The notes under the pieces: generated by a model
The model's database searches: none
Seen by the model: the letters and a program-made list of their open reading frames with translations, nothing else
What the model was told of the DNA's origin: nothing
Shown: positions 32,074-43,929 of the stretch, piece after piece
Numbering within the stretch: position 1 is the first letter of the stretch
How the letters are laid out: each line of letters starts with the position of its first letter
Made by a program: the position numbers and the translations under genes
Assembly (NCBI GenBank): GCA_015143295.1
Contig: CM026567.1
Location: forward strand, 16,076,416 to 16,140,415
Source: Tetracentron sinense
Lineage: Eukaryota > Streptophyta > Magnoliopsida > Trochodendrales > Trochodendraceae
Reading direction: 5' to 3'
DNA: 64,000 bases

Positions 32074-33274
32074 CCTGCACAACGTCTTCAGACGCCTGTG
32101 CATCCTACTCTGATGTGGCAAACACTCGGCCCCGAGCTGTCTGGCGGGGCTGCTAGGGTCTCGGGCCCTGGGTTGGCCTCTGCTACATTGACTGCCTCAT
32201 CAGTGGCCTGACTCCCTGAGGCCGAGTCTGTGGCAGCATTTGCTAATTTTGAGTCGGACAATCCCAGTTCCGATGTGAAAGATCCCTGTAGTGGAAATAA
32301 CCTCATATAGTTACCCTACACTCCCCTGCTCGATGTCTCTTCCCACACTGGCTGCACACATCGAACAACTTAAATCCAGCAATAGGCGGGGTGGCTTGCA
32401 ATGCCTGTGGGGCTACCTGAGTAGGCATCTGATATGGAGTGGGCCTAGGAATCGGCATCAGACCTAACATACTTAGCCTCTTGTCTTGCAAGCCTTGTCT
32501 GTCTGCCTACATTCCTCTCTTCCTCAAGAACTCTACCGACCTCCTCTTGGTAATCAATGCTCTCTCACTAACCTCCTGACAAGTCCCAAGATGTAGGATC
32601 TCAACCCCGTCTCGGATATAGTCTTTCAGACCCCTCTCAAATCTCATGACCTTCATGCTCTCCGTGGTGATAAAATGAGGCGCAAACCTAGACAATTCGG
32701 GAAACTTAGACTAATACTCGGTCACCGACATGTTCCCTTGCTGCAGAGTGGAGAACTCATTCTCCTTCAACTCCCTCACTGAAGTCGAGAAGTACTGTTT
32801 ATAGAAAGCATCGAGGAACTCTCCCCATGTCCATGGCTACCCTGCTCTCACTTCATTCCTCTTTCTGGCTACAGTCCTCCACCAATGTTTTGCCTCACCT
32901 TCCATAATGAAGGAGGCACACTTCACTCTCTGATCCTCAATAGGCTCGAGCACAGAGAATATCTTCTGTAACTATAGGATCCACCGCTCTGCTACTATAG
33001 GATCCGTACTCCCACAGAAAGCTGGAGGACCCATCCTCCTAAAGGCTTCCACTCCGTGATGTCGGGGTGGGTGGACCTTAACTGGCCTCTCTTGCTTGGC
33101 TTGCCTGACTGTTAGCAAGGCAGCCTATTGGGCCATAATCTTGACTTGTCGAGTTATGGCTACTGCAATAGCCTCCATAGCCCGACTTTCATTGGGCCGG
33201 TGTGCACCCTTTGGGGTATCCCCATCAGTCACACTGCCTCTTCCATCTCTATTATTCCTTGAACCTCTTCTCAT
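32074..33274 (-). pseudogene. gag of element C, broken
   Basis: Starts at ATG 33,274 (MRRGSRNNRDGRGSVTDGD). It carries GVEAFRRMGPPAFCGSTDP, the EGEAKHWW motif, FLDAFYKQYFSTSVRELKE, then FAPHFITTESMKVMRFERG and a knuckle CSQCGKRHRAGEC near 32,330. In-frame stops interrupt at several places (for example after KIMAQ and before PWTWGEF). It parallels element A gag domain by domain. Confidence 0.85.
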
Positions 33275-33456
33275 GATGATGTCTTGAAGTAAATCAGAAA
33301 CCAATCATCTTTTAGAAACAATTTCACAAAGTATTCAATTCATAGATTCAATCCTAGGACTCGACCTAAATCCTAACTTGATGTTGCTTCCCTAACTTAA
33401 GTTAATTTCCTTATCCTGAACCTGAGACTTTTGCCCTAAGGACTCTAATGCCTTGG

Positions 33457-33468
33457 GCTCTGATACCA
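33457..33468 (-). other. Primer-binding site of element C
   Basis: Minus strand TGGTATCAGAGC, four bases inside the LTR end GGGGTCGTTGCA (33,473). It fixes the minus polarity and the LTR boundary. Confidence 0.88.
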
Positions 33469-33472
33469 CCTC

Positions 33473-33990
33473 TGCAACGACCCCAAATCCCATCTTGACC
33501 AAAATCAGACCTTGGGTCACCACATTTCTTAAACCTGCTTAAATCCCATGACATACAAGGTATACTAACACAAGTCTCCAAAAATAAGAAAAATAAAATT
33601 CAATATAAAACCAAACCTTCCTGCACAAGTCTATGGTCATCATATACATAACACATCATAAACATAATAATTTGATACCCAACTACAAGTGATTAACTAA
33701 GCAACATCAAAACCAACTGAAATAAACTATCATAAGGTCTATTACAACTCTTCCAAACCATTAAAAATGAGTAGGTTCATTGGCTTCATTGGTGACAGGC
33801 CCAAGGAGTGGGTTTGTTGGCTTCCATGGTCGGAGTTTCTCTGATAAAAAACATATACTTTGGTTATATTTCATTTTTTTATGATATGATAAAAAAAAAT
33901 AGAATTGGGAAGGTTTCTGGAAAGATAAAAGGAACACAAAATTGATAATAGAAAAAATTAGAAAGCACTTGCTCTTCGTATCTCACTTAT
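33473..33990 (-). mobile_element. 5' LTR fragment of element C, boundary uncertain
   Basis: Only the end next to the PBS is certain (TGCAACGACCCCAAATCCC on plus). No TGTAGAAC-type start is found before the Reina-like integrase at about 34,171, so this LTR is truncated. The exact break was not located. Confidence 0.55.
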
Positions 33991-34170
33991 CAGTCGCCCT
34001 AAGGAATTCCAAGAATTCTTGTTATACATTCGTTCCAACCCTTAATCCTCTTTTCTAGGTTCATCAATATTGTATCAATCAAACGCACTTCTAATACTTG
34101 TTCCACTTTTGGAAGAACCTGCGTTATATCACCAGATTTCCATTTTTCATATATAAATGTAACTAATGTA
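33991..34170. other. Unassigned segment between element C LTR and integrase G
   Basis: No recognisable domain on plus. A 64-codon frame runs through on minus (33,999-34,193) but overlaps the recognisable integrase G on the other strand, so it is not a convincing gene. It may be LTR remainder or a decayed part of G. Confidence 0.3.
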
Positions 34171-34446
34171 TCTCCTTGGTGGTGTAACACCACCTATAAT
34201 TCATCTACAAAAATCACTCCATTCAAGGCTGTGTATGGTCATCCACCACCCCTCCTCAATACATACTCCTACGAGTCTTCAAATGTGCAACAGGTGGATT
34301 CGGAATTATTTGATCGAGATCGCGTATTGAAACTCCTCAAAGATAATTTGCATGGATATCAAGCTCGGATGAAACGACAAAGCAGATAAACATCGAAGTG
34401 AAAGGGAATTTTAGGAGGGGGATTGGGTTTTTCTTCAACTACAACC
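34171..34446 (+). pseudogene. Integrase of Reina-like gypsy element G, left half
   Basis: Reads [53 protein letters not shown] and, after frame changes, REF, stop, EGDWVFLQLQPY. These are the end of the core and the GDWVFLKLQPYRQ linker typical of Reina/CRM-type chromoviruses, clearly unlike the Tekay-like elements around. Solo LTR F is inserted after codon CCC-TAT; the same codon frame continues at 56,402. Confidence 0.87.
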
Positions 34447-35554
34447 CTATATGTAACGACCTGGATTTTCGAAAGAAAATCATAAGACTAGGATGACCTT
34501 TAATTAGGTATAATTAAAGTAAGATTAATATATATATAAATATTAGGGTGTCACTTTCCCTAATCGGAATCTGCAGAACCTCGGGTAAGTGAGTTTAATC
34601 ACAGGTCTAGTTATCGGATTCGGTGTCCGATAATCACCAGTAAAACCAAGAGATAACCACCTGGTATTCTCATGCTATGTGTCGGTCCACTACTTGGGCA
34701 ACTACCCATCATGCCGGCTCCATCGTTTATCGATCAGTGTAACCGCGGGAGTCTTGTACGTAAGAAAACCAAGAAATCCGTGGGTTTTGACATTTAGTCG
34801 GCACTTAGTACATCCCGATTGCCCCAATAGAAATCTTTGAAAATCACACACCAAGTGTCAGTCGGCCGTCTATATGACCGCTTGTCGTCTCGGCTTTATT
34901 GCAACTCAAACCGTGAAACCACGACATGTTTAGTGTCCAAAACCAAGAAATTTGTGGGTTTTTCCAGTTTCTTACAGACTTTGGTTTTACTGTCAAAACT
35001 TTACATTTTCCTCCTAAATTCATACAACGGGTGTCAGACTGCCTCTAGTTCGGTCACTAATAGTTTCATCACAATCGCATGTCCTTTCGTGAAGTTATGG
35101 AGGGTCGTATGTGTGAAAAAATTGGAAACCGGTCAAACCAATTAAAGGAGTCAACGTGCCACATCATCACGGCCCATGTGCTCGAACATGGGATTTGCAC
35201 ATGTGGCACCACATAGGCAAACCACTTGCCTATATAAGGAGGGGATCATCCCCTCCTTTTTCAATCTCTCCCTAAGTGCGGAAGCTCTGTCCGAATTTTC
35301 TAGAGAGAGAAAGTGAGGAGAGAGAGGAGAGGGAAAGTAGAGAGAAAGAAAAGGAGGGTCTACCTAGAGGTTTTCTAGCATTTTGAGCGCATTGACGATG
35401 TCCATTTCACTCCCCAGATCCTCGGTTTGCATGTAGAGAGGTAAAAACCCTTTCTCTCATCTCTATTTTTCTTGTTATTTATAGTCAACTTTAGGGAACT
35501 CTAGTTTAGTCACTTCTGATCGAAATTGAATGATTCTTAAGCCATTAGAAAGAT

Positions 35555-36500
35555 ATTGAAACCCTCTTTGATGTTCATGTTTAACACTTTTCCAGATTTT
35601 GAGTCGAAGTTAGGTCAAATATTGGTTTTCCAGAGACTAGTTTGCTGTAATTCATCCTATGAACAATCAACTTTAGTGAACCCTAGTTTGGTAAGATATC
35701 AAAACTCTCTTTGATGTTTATGTTTTACACTTTTCCAGATTTTGAGCCTAAGTTAGGTCAAATGGCAGAAAACCGAAGTATGGTCTACTATAATTCATCC
35801 CAAGAATAACCAACTTTAGTGAACCCTAGTTTGGTAACCACTGGTTGGAATCAAATGATTCTTGAGCTGTTTGAAAGTATTCAAAACTCTCTTCAATATT
35901 CATGTTTTACACTTTTCCAGAATTTGAGCCTAAGTTAGGTCAAACAGCAGAAAACCGAAGTGTGGTCTACTATAATTCATCCCAGGAATAGCCAACTTTA
36001 GTGAACACTAGTTTGGTCACCACTTATTAGAATCAAATGATTCTTGATCCATTAGAAAAATATTGAAACCCTCTTCGATGTTCATGTTTGACACTTTTCC
36101 AGAGTATGAGTCAAAGTTAGGTCAAATGTTGGTTTTTCGAATACTAGTATGCTGTAATTTGTCCCAAGAATAGTCAATTTTCGGCAAGTCTAGTTTTGTC
36201 ACTGCTGACCAAAATTGAATGACTCTTGAGCCTTTGGAAAGATATCGAAATTTTCTTTGATGTTCATGTTTAACATTTTTCTAGATTTTGAGTCGAAGTT
36301 AGGTCAAATATTGGTTTTCTGAAGACTGGTCTATTGTAATTCATCCCAAGAACATTTAACTTTAGGGAACCCTAGTTTTGTCACTGTTGATTTGAATTGA
36401 ATGATTCTTGAGCCATTAGAAAGATATCGAAACCTTCTTCGATGTTCATGTTTACCATTTTCTCAGATTTTGAGCCTAATTTAGGTTAAAATATCAAAAT
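35555..36500 (+). repeat. About 182 bp degenerate tandem repeat in LTR F
   Basis: Six copies of a unit with gatgttcatgtttaacac, ccagattttgag and aagttaggtcaaat. The landmark gatgttcatg recurs near 35,571, 35,714, 35,895, 36,078, 36,259 and 36,441, so the period is 181-183 except for the shorter first unit (143). It lies downstream of the TATA-like box, in the presumed transcribed leader. Confidence 0.85.
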
Positions 36501-37409
36501 ATAGAAACTGGTCTAACAGTTTTTGGGATTTAAGGAACAGTTAGCTTTAGGAGACTCCTTTCCTATGTGATTATTATTTTTGAATGGTTTGAATGTGTGA
36601 TTTGGGGATGAAAAGGGTCGGAGACCCGACATGCGATGCATGGAAGGGATGAAGATGTGTGAAAATTGAGCAGAGGTGTGTAGCCCTCAGTTTTGGGCTA
36701 GATAGCTTGAAATTTTGGCTCACATCGAATGATTTGTGATGGAATATGGATGAAAAAGTTCGGAGACCCGATATGAAGTGTGTTGGGGTGTGTGAAAAAG
36801 CAAGAGGAGTGTAGCCCTCGGTTTGGGGCTATAAACAACTTGAATGTTCAGCTTTGTATATTGGGCAATCGATCGCCTAGCACTGGCGATCGATCATCAG
36901 TGCACAGATTTGTGTTATGATGTCACCATTGGGTGACAAAATGATGAATTGAATGTTGTTAAGGGCGATGGATGGATCCATTGGCCCAGATATGTTCCTT
37001 ATCGGAACAACCTTGTCTGATGTGATGATGTTTGAGTGATTGTAGAGTGATGGATGGATCCATCGGCCCGAATATGTTTCCCATCGGAACAGTATACTTC
37101 CAAACTTAGTCCACAGGTGCGAGGCCCAATTGGTTCAATTATCCAAGTGAAGCTTGGGATAATTGAGGATTTTTTATAGTTAGAAAACCTAACCTGTGTT
37201 AAATGTCCTCTTAAGGGCCAGGGTTCCTCCATGATTGATAGTCGGGAGAGTTAGGATGACATCGGGTGTATGAACCCAAGGTTGTATCGGGTTTATGAAC
37301 TTAGGGTTATATTGAGTTTACGAACTCAAAGATGTTATCTTGAGGGGGTATTAACCTGTATAGGGACAGGTACGCACCCAACTGAGACTGTGATGATAAA
37401 TGAACATGA

Positions 37410-38260
37410 CTTGAGGGGTGGTGAACTCTGTACTTCGTTATGTTGCAACAATACTTTGAGGGATGAGGACCTCTATACTTCGGTATGTTCCACCAAAACT
37501 TTGAGGGAGATGTGTCCTAAGATAGGTTCAGGAATGAGAATTGTTGTACTTAGGTATGTCCCAAGACAAGTTGAGGAGTGAGGATCGTTTTACTTAGGTA
37601 TGTCTCAATAGAGCTTGGTTAAGGGTAATGAATACCCTAAATGTTTCCTTGAGGGGTGGTGACCTCTGTACTTCAGTATATTCCAACGATACTTTGAGGG
37701 AAGTGTGTCCCAAGACATGTTGAGGAATGGGGATCATTGTACTTAGGTATGTCCCAATAGAGGTTGAATAAATGAATGTTGGCTTGAGGGGTGGTGACCT
37801 ATGTACTTCGGTATGTTCCAACAATACTTTGAGGGGTGGGGACCTCTGTACTTCGGTATGTTCAAACAATACTTTGAGGGAGATATTCCAAGACAGGTTG
37901 AGGAGTGGGGATCGTTGTATTTAGAATTGAGCTTGGTTGATGGTGATGAATACCCTAATAGGGTAGTGATCTTTGTACCCAGGTATGTCCCGTGGGGGCG
38001 GTGACCTTGTACTCAAGTATGCCCTTGTAAAGATTGAATATGATGTTGTATCATAAAGGATGGTGACCTATTTACCTTGATATGTTCCAACAATATTTTG
38101 AGGGGTGAGAACTTCTGTACTTCGGTATGTTCCAACAAGACTTTGAAGGAAGTATGTCCCAAGACAGGTTAAGAAATGGAGATCGATGTACTTAGGTATG
38201 TCCCAAGACAAGTTCAGGAATGGGGATCACGATACTTAGGTATGTCCTAAGATGGTACAA
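37410..38260 (+). repeat. 45 bp-based tandem repeat in LTR F
   Basis: Units cttcggtatgttccaacaat plus actttgaggggtggggacct plus ctgta, about 45 bp, alternate with related units built on cttaggtatgtcccaagaca and ggttgaggaatgggg. At least ten units with many substitutions. No coding sense is evident. Confidence 0.8.
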
Positions 38261-39040
38261 GTTGTGGGTTGTGTGTTGAGTCTAAGGACTCGTAATTTTG
38301 TTTTATCGGGTATAGACCCGGTCGATTTACAAATGATTTACAACTCAAAACTGAATGTGTATGGGCTATGGTAGTTAATAGAGTTCAAAGACTCGAATGA
38401 ACATGATTGATTGTTTGGAATGAAACCTGGTGTTGCGAACACTGCTAAATGAATGAACTACATAAATGAAAAACACTAAAGAAGTTGGGAATCTCGGATA
38501 GGGTAAAATAACCCTGAGTGACCTTGGGTCACAAATTATGGTATTATTATCCTATATATTATCGGTAACACGGAAATAGAACTGTAATACTATATCATTA
38601 TTGATGTGTAATACTATGTGGAAAATAGTTTAGATGGATTGTGGATTTTCCTAGGCTTTATAGCTCATTCTCATTTTATGTCCTCAGATCCTGAAGCGGT
38701 TGCTAGTTAGCAAGGAGCTACGTATGATAGATTTTGATTGGTGCATTAGTGGCACCAAAAGTAAAGACTATTGTAGCAAGTAAGGTAACGCATTTTCTTA
38801 TGATGTGTTATTGTGATGACAAGTTGTGTAGAACCTCGGAACTCACTAGAATAGCTTGTGAATAGTATTTTAAGGCTTAAAGGCCTTCTATGTGTTTTGT
38901 CTAATGATAAACGAATGAAAGGGACGTTTGAATCAAACTAAATGTGTTGTAGGGGTGTTTAAGACAAGGTAGAAGAGTGGAAACATTGTAAGGATGAAAA
39001 ATGGAGAAAAAAAAAGGGAAAATGGCCAAGTTCTGGTGAA

Positions 39041-39320
39041 GGCCGGTCAATCGCCCCTCAAGGCCGGTCAACTGACTGTCCCAAAAAGCCCCAAAATGGG
39101 CTTACAGTGAGTTTGTGTTCAAGGTCGGTCGACTGCCCCAGGCCGGTCAACCGACAGTATGCGATTTGGCCAAAAGAGGGGCCACAGTAATCGTCCAGCC
39201 TCAGCCGATCGATCGCCCCTCCTGGTCGGTCGACCGACCTTTAAGGATTTGCGATTTTTCCACTTGTGCACGAATCCTAAGGGTAATTTAGAGTTTTTAA
39301 ACCCCCTTGGATTATAAATA
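39041..39320 (+). promoter_or_regulatory. Quasi-palindrome array and TATA box, D 5' LTR
   Basis: Units such as ggccggtcaatcgcccc, ggtcggtcgactgcccc, agccgatcgatcgcccc and ggtcggtcgaccgacc repeat across 39,041-39,243. TATAAATA follows at 39,313-39,320. The 3' LTR copy (52,778-52,975, TATA 53,046-53,053) shows the same arrangement. Confidence 0.7.
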
Positions 39321-40079
39321 CCCATCCATTTCGTGGGTTTTGGATTCCTAACACCTAAGGAGAGTTTTGGAGAGGAAATGGAGAAAAGTTAGGGTTTTTG
39401 GAGGAGCTTCTCAAGATCCAAGGTGAAACCCAAGTTTCACCTCCAAAGCTTCTCAAAATCAAAAAAGGGGAACAAAGATCTTACAAGCCAAGGCATTTCT
39501 CACACTCAAAGCCTTGAGGATTCAATCTCAAAGGTAAATACACTCTCCTATCTAGCTTTGTTATAATCCAAGTATTGGCATGTGGATTTTAAATGGGGGT
39601 TTCTCAAGAATAAGAGTAAATACTTCTACTAGTTGGCTTTGTTGTGATGCCCTAAGTGGATACACTTTAATACCTAGCTTTGGCATATGATTGTATAAAA
39701 ACCCTTAAGAAAAGCATGTTTCAATGATTTTGCTTGATGAATGAATGTTAATGATCTTGAAATCTCATTGGGTGAAATGTCATGCTAATCTTGTTTCTAT
39801 GTTTAAGGATTTTCTAAGTCTCCTATGATGCTTATAAGTTTTATTTAAGCATGCATTGAATGGTAGAAACTTAAGTATATTATGATACTCTATGGTGATA
39901 ACTCAATGTTTAAAGGTTTTCTAAGGTTGCTACGATACTTAGATGCTTCTTATGATTTAGTTTACAAGTTCATAAGTTTACAATGATCTTCACAAATCTC
40001 CTATGCACCTCATGTACACTATGCTTGCATGATCGAAGTTTTTGCATAAACATGGTATTTCAAAGTCATAAGAAATGGT

Positions 40080-40555
40080 TTTAAAGGAAAGCTCATAAGA
40101 AAAGGGATAACTCATAAGAATCAATAAGGCCAAACTTTGGGCTGGTAAAGTCTAAGATCGGTTACAATTTCTCTACAGATCAAAAGTCTAAGATCAGTTA
40201 CAAATTCTCTAAGGATCATATCTAAGATCGGTTACGAATTCTCTAAGGATCAAAAGTCTCGCAAGGCTCTTATAAGAACTCACAAGAATGCTCATATGGC
40301 TCACAATTGCTCATAAGGCTTACCAGTGCTCATAAGGCTCATAAGGATCCAGTCTAAGATTGTTTTACAAGTCTCCATGGATCAAGTCTAAGATTGTTTC
40401 ACAAATCTCTACAGATCAAGTGTAAATCGGTTACAAGGCTCATAAGCTCATAAGACTCATAAGAACGAAAAAGAAGCATAAGCTCATAAGAACTCATAAG
40501 ACTCTTAAGTTCATAAGTAACTCATAAGCTAATAAGAAAAGAAATCTCATAAGAT
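40080..40555 (+). repeat. Short-unit repeats in D LTR
   Basis: Five or six copies of agtctaagatcggttacaa with ctctaaggatca, then many copies of ctcataag(a/g) with period 8-10. The 3' LTR has the matching block at 53,880-54,042 and 55,390-55,655, split by solo LTR E. Confidence 0.8.
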
Positions 40556-40761
40556 ATGTTTTGGTTTTACGGAAGTTCATATGATAACGATTTTAAAAAG
40601 ATGTGCACGGTTAAGTTAAGTTTTTGAAGTTTGAATTTTATGTTTGATTTAAAGCATGTATTATGATCTGTTGCTTAAAGTTTCATATAATATTGTTGAT
40701 TATATTATTATTGGCTAGTAGACTGTATACGCTGAGTATTCCATGCTCAGCTATACATTTT

Positions 40762-40896
40762 ATGTCAGTAGGTCCATTTGACATATATGCTCTCAGTCCT
40801 TGGATCAAGGAGGATTACGGTGAGGAGAAGCTGGCAGAGGCTCAGCTAGAGGAGGATAGGAACCTAGATAGGTGGCCTTATCATGGGTATTATTGA
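40762..40896 (+). CDS. Small conserved acidic ORF inside LTR (44 aa)
   Basis: ATG 40,762-40,764 to TGA 40,894-40,896. It reads MSVGPFDIYALSPWIKEDYG, then EEKLAEAQLEEDRNLDRWPY and HGYY. Compared with element A it lacks the SEGAAA insert and has a longer acidic tail, but keeps PFD, PW and E-[DE]-Y. The hairpin GCTGAG...CTCAGC stands 11 bases before the ATG. The frame is open about 33 codons upstream too, so the start is chosen by conservation of ATGTC(G/A)G. Confidence 0.55.
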   Translation: MSVGPFDIYALSPWIKEDYGEEKLAEAQLEEDRNLDRWPYHGYY

Positions 40897-41610
40897 GAGA
40901 GGGTGAGTAAGAGAGATTTTATTTTGTGTTTTGATGAGTGAGCATGTCCACTCTTACTTCGGTTTTATGTTATATAAACCTGGAATACTGTCAATGTACA
41001 AAATAAATTTTCAGTTACCGCTTCCGCTATGTTTGTCACTTCTGCTATATTATTGCCTTGTATGTTTTATACAGGATGGTTAGTCATGGAAGGATAGTCA
41101 TACACAAAGTCACACCTAACTCCTAGGTATGATTTTGAGGTGCGACAAAGTTGGTATTAAAGCTCGGGGATTAGTTTCCTAAGGCTAAGCGGAAGTCAGA
41201 ATTAGGTTATCCGATTCTTTGAGTTGAACTAAGAACTCGGATGAATTATAAATTTATGTATGACACCAGAGTTGGTATCATATCAGAGCCTAGGCATTAG
41301 GTTCTATAGGGTCACTTAGAGTTCGATACCGTGATCGAAACAAGGCATTAGGTCCAAGAAGAGTGTCATATTCCAAGTATAGACTAATCCTTTAGTCTTA
41401 GTCTTAAACAGATTGATTTCAACTGAAGTGTCTTAGCTTTGAGAGGTTCCTAGTGAAGCTAACCTCAAGTGTATTATTATACTATAGCGTGTATATCTTG
41501 ATGTATGCTCTATTCTTATATGAATACTTGATGTTGTTGAACTTCAATGCTTAAATAAGCATGGTTTCTGAGTTAGACTCATGTTTCGCTATTGTTCTCA
41601 AGACTCAGTC

Positions 41611-41885
41611 ATGAGACATGGTACAAGGGCTCATGGACACCATACTAGGGGTAATGGATCATCTCCTCCTCCAGAGGATGAGGCACCACCCGACTTTGCT
41701 CAGGCCTTTGCTTCGATAGTTGAGACATTGGCCATGCTTGCAGCTAGGCCGACTACTGCAGCGGCTACACCTCCAAAGTTTTGTAAGAGAGAAGTTGTAG
41801 GTCTCCACTATACTGGGATGAGGTTGATGAAAGGAAAGTATTGGGTCCTGAGTTGATCAAGTAGACCGCAGACAGGGTCAGGATC
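41611..41885 (+). pseudogene. Element D gag N-terminus fused by deletion to integrase end
   Basis: Starts MRHGTRAHGHHTRGNG and continues EDEAPPDFAQAFASIVETLA, matching element A gag. After PPKF (about 41,782) the sequence jumps to the integrase region [11 protein letters not shown] in a shifted frame; the element A equivalent is at about 48,829. Some 4 kb of gag-pol is missing. The integrase part is cut at 41,885 by element A and contains a TAG (LIK, stop). Not functional. Confidence 0.88.
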
Positions 41886-42179
41886 TGTAGAGACCCAGAC
41901 TTTTTCATGCTTAAAACATGACACTTTCGTTGTCATTTTGCCTTTTAAGGAGGTATAATTAATAAATTAGGAAGAAATTTGGAAATTTCGAAATTTCAAA
42001 AATGTTCCTTTTCAAAGTACGAACACAACGCAAGTTAAATCGTCAAAATCGGACGAACGAGTCAAAAGATATGGCCAAAACAGTCTGGACCTGTAGGAAA
42101 TCGTAGCTCGGTTAGGCGCTAAGGACTTAGCTCGGAAGGCGCTAAGGACATAGCTCTAGCTCTGATAACGTATACGTTG

Positions 42180-42510
42180 TGCGTCCGTTGTACAGCAACA
42201 ACGGTACGTTGTACAACTCACAACGGGTACGTTGTACAACACCACGGGCACGCTGTACATAAGACAACGGACAACGTGTTCAGCACTGTCCACAACGGAC
42301 AACGTGTTTGGCACTGTTCACAGCTCAACGAGCTCAGCACTATGCACAACACAACGTGACAACGGGTTCGGCACCCTTCACAACGGATAACGTGTTTGGT
42401 ACTATTCACAGCACAACGAGTTGGCACTGTTCACAGCACAACGAGTTGGCACTGTTCACAGCGCAACGAGTTGGCACTATTCACAGCACAACGAGTTCGG
42501 CACTCGTGTT
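42180..42510 (+). repeat. Palindromic and 25 bp tandem array, A 5' LTR
   Basis: Starts with acgttgtacaac units containing the perfect palindrome GTTGTACAAC, then about eight variants of cactgttcacagcacaacga(gttgg). This occupies the U3 position held by ccgatcgatcgg arrays in related LTRs. No clear TATA box follows; the expected place reads ttaagagtttaa near 42,562. Confidence 0.8.
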
Positions 42511-43419
42511 TTTACAGAAATTCAGTAAGGGTATTATGGTCTTTTGGTCGGTTCACTCTTACCTTAAGAGTTTAACCCGAACCTTTAGGGCATCATTCGA
42601 CACTTAGAGAGATTGGGAGATAAGAAGAGAGGAGAAGGCGATTCCAAACCTAGGGTTTCGAGTTTGGAGAGAAATCAAAGGGTTTTGAGACCCTAGATCA
42701 CTCCTAGTCCGGTTTTTCTTCAAGATCTCGGCCCAAGCTCGTGCGAAGCTCGTGTTCCAAGCTAGGACAGCAACTTACAGTCGTTTAGAAGATGGATTTC
42801 TTCCTCATCTCTTCAAGGTCGGTACTTCTTACTACCCTCCTAGTTATAGTTCCTCTCATCCCTTCTTTTCTTTAGATTTTCTTTCATTTACACATGTATT
42901 ATGAGATTAATGGTGAATGGTGAATGGTGAATGGTGAATGGAGATGAGTGGGGGCGATTGGATGCCGTGTGTATTGATGTGATGGATGAACGGGGAGGGC
43001 ATTGTACCCATAATGAACAAACATATGTGATGTGAGTAAAACCCACATAGAAAAGCATGTTGTAGGGTTAATGAATAATGAACACACCATGTTTGATGAA
43101 ATGCCAAGGTGAATAAAGTGAGATGTAAATTAGTAAATGCATGCCTAATAAATTCTGAATATTGCTAGGGCCTTTGATAGTGTGTTTCCTGCTTTCCCTA
43201 AATGATATGAATATTACATTGCTCAATCATTGATGCCATATGTGTTGTGAAATTACCCAAATGTCATCTTTAAATTTAAATGCAAGTATGTACACGGTTC
43301 CCACGAGCACGGCATGCATGGAATGATTTATCGAGGTTTTCAAGAACATGATTAGAGGTGGGACATATCCTACGATATGTTTTACCTCGCTTTTCACAAG
43401 AAGACAAGAACCAACATTC

Positions 43420-43565
43420 CACGAGGGGTCTCCCCTCACTCACAAGTGCATATCATGAAGAAGGGCCTCCCTTCCCTCGCAAGTACATACATATCATGAA
43501 GAAGGGTCTCCCTTCCCTCGCAAGTGCATCGCATAAAGAAGGGTCTCCCTTCCCTCTCAAGGCAT
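43420..43565 (+). repeat. ggtctccc tandem module, A 5' LTR
   Basis: Four units of aagggtctcccttccctcgc aagt(gcat) with period 35-45. The module is also at 51,050-51,190 in the 3' LTR. Confidence 0.8.
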
Positions 43566-43898
43566 CTCTCAAGGCATCTCACAAGGATATCTCACAAGTG
43601 TATCTCACAAGTTACATGATCACAAGCAAGCACGCATGACATGCATGAAATGACACGACATACAAGAATCAAGCAAGATAGACAAGACAAGCTTTCAAGC
43701 ACGAAAAGATATTTCAAGTCAAGTCAAGTGCACAATGTTTTCAAGAGAATTTTTCGGCTTTCTACGAAATACAAGCATGATTATGAATTGCTTTACTTCC
43801 TTGTATGATATGAATTGTTTCCATCTGACATATATGAATTGCTCCTGATTATGCACTGCCATTTTTATGCTATAATTGTTGGTTAGTATTTAGTACCC

Positions 43899-43919
43899 GC
43901 TGAGTATTCCATGCTCAGC
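43899..43919 (+). promoter_or_regulatory. Conserved hairpin upstream of LTR acidic ORF
   Basis: GCTGAG, nine-base loop tattccatg, CTCAGC. Present with the same loop in both A LTRs, both D LTRs (40,731, 55,845) and the minus solo LTR (about 12,000). Decayed in the solo LTR at 25,945 and close to it in the 1.9 kb solo LTR (28,790). It stands about 11 bases before the ORF start and could act on RNA or DNA. Confidence 0.6.
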
Positions 43920-43929
43920 TGTACTTCTT

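Larger units (their letters stand above)
27786..33990 (-). mobile_element. Ty3/gypsy element C, minus strand, nested and decayed
   Basis: From right to left: LTR fragment (33,473 to about 33,990), PBS, gag (33,274-32,074), intron (32,073-31,931), protease and RT (31,930-30,663), RNase H (30,662-30,184), a 1.9 kb solo LTR insertion (28,317-30,178, duplication GTAGG), and integrase N-terminus (28,311-27,786), where the copia element cuts in. Motifs and the intron position are those of the element A (Tekay-like) group. Many stops and frameshifts occur. Confidence 0.87.
38827..41147 (+). mobile_element. 5' LTR of element D
   Basis: 2,321 bp from TGTAGAACCTCGG to gaggtgcgaca. Layout: quasi-palindrome array 39,041-39,243, TATAAATA 39,313-39,320, leader ending ctcaaag/gtaaat (donor-like), ctcataag-type repeats 40,080-40,555, hairpin, acidic ORF at 40,762. 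A degenerate PBS (TGGTATTAAAGC, 41,152-41,163) follows. Confidence 0.92.

Noticed and set aside
33999-34193. 64-codon minus ORF
   Set aside because: It overlaps the recognisable plus-strand integrase G at its start and has no motif I can name; kept only as an unassigned segment.
43420-43565. CRISPR-like array (regular repeats with spacers)
   Set aside because: The repeats are LTR modules of a plant retrotransposon with near-identical spacers, found in several LTR copies; no cas genes and a eukaryotic context.
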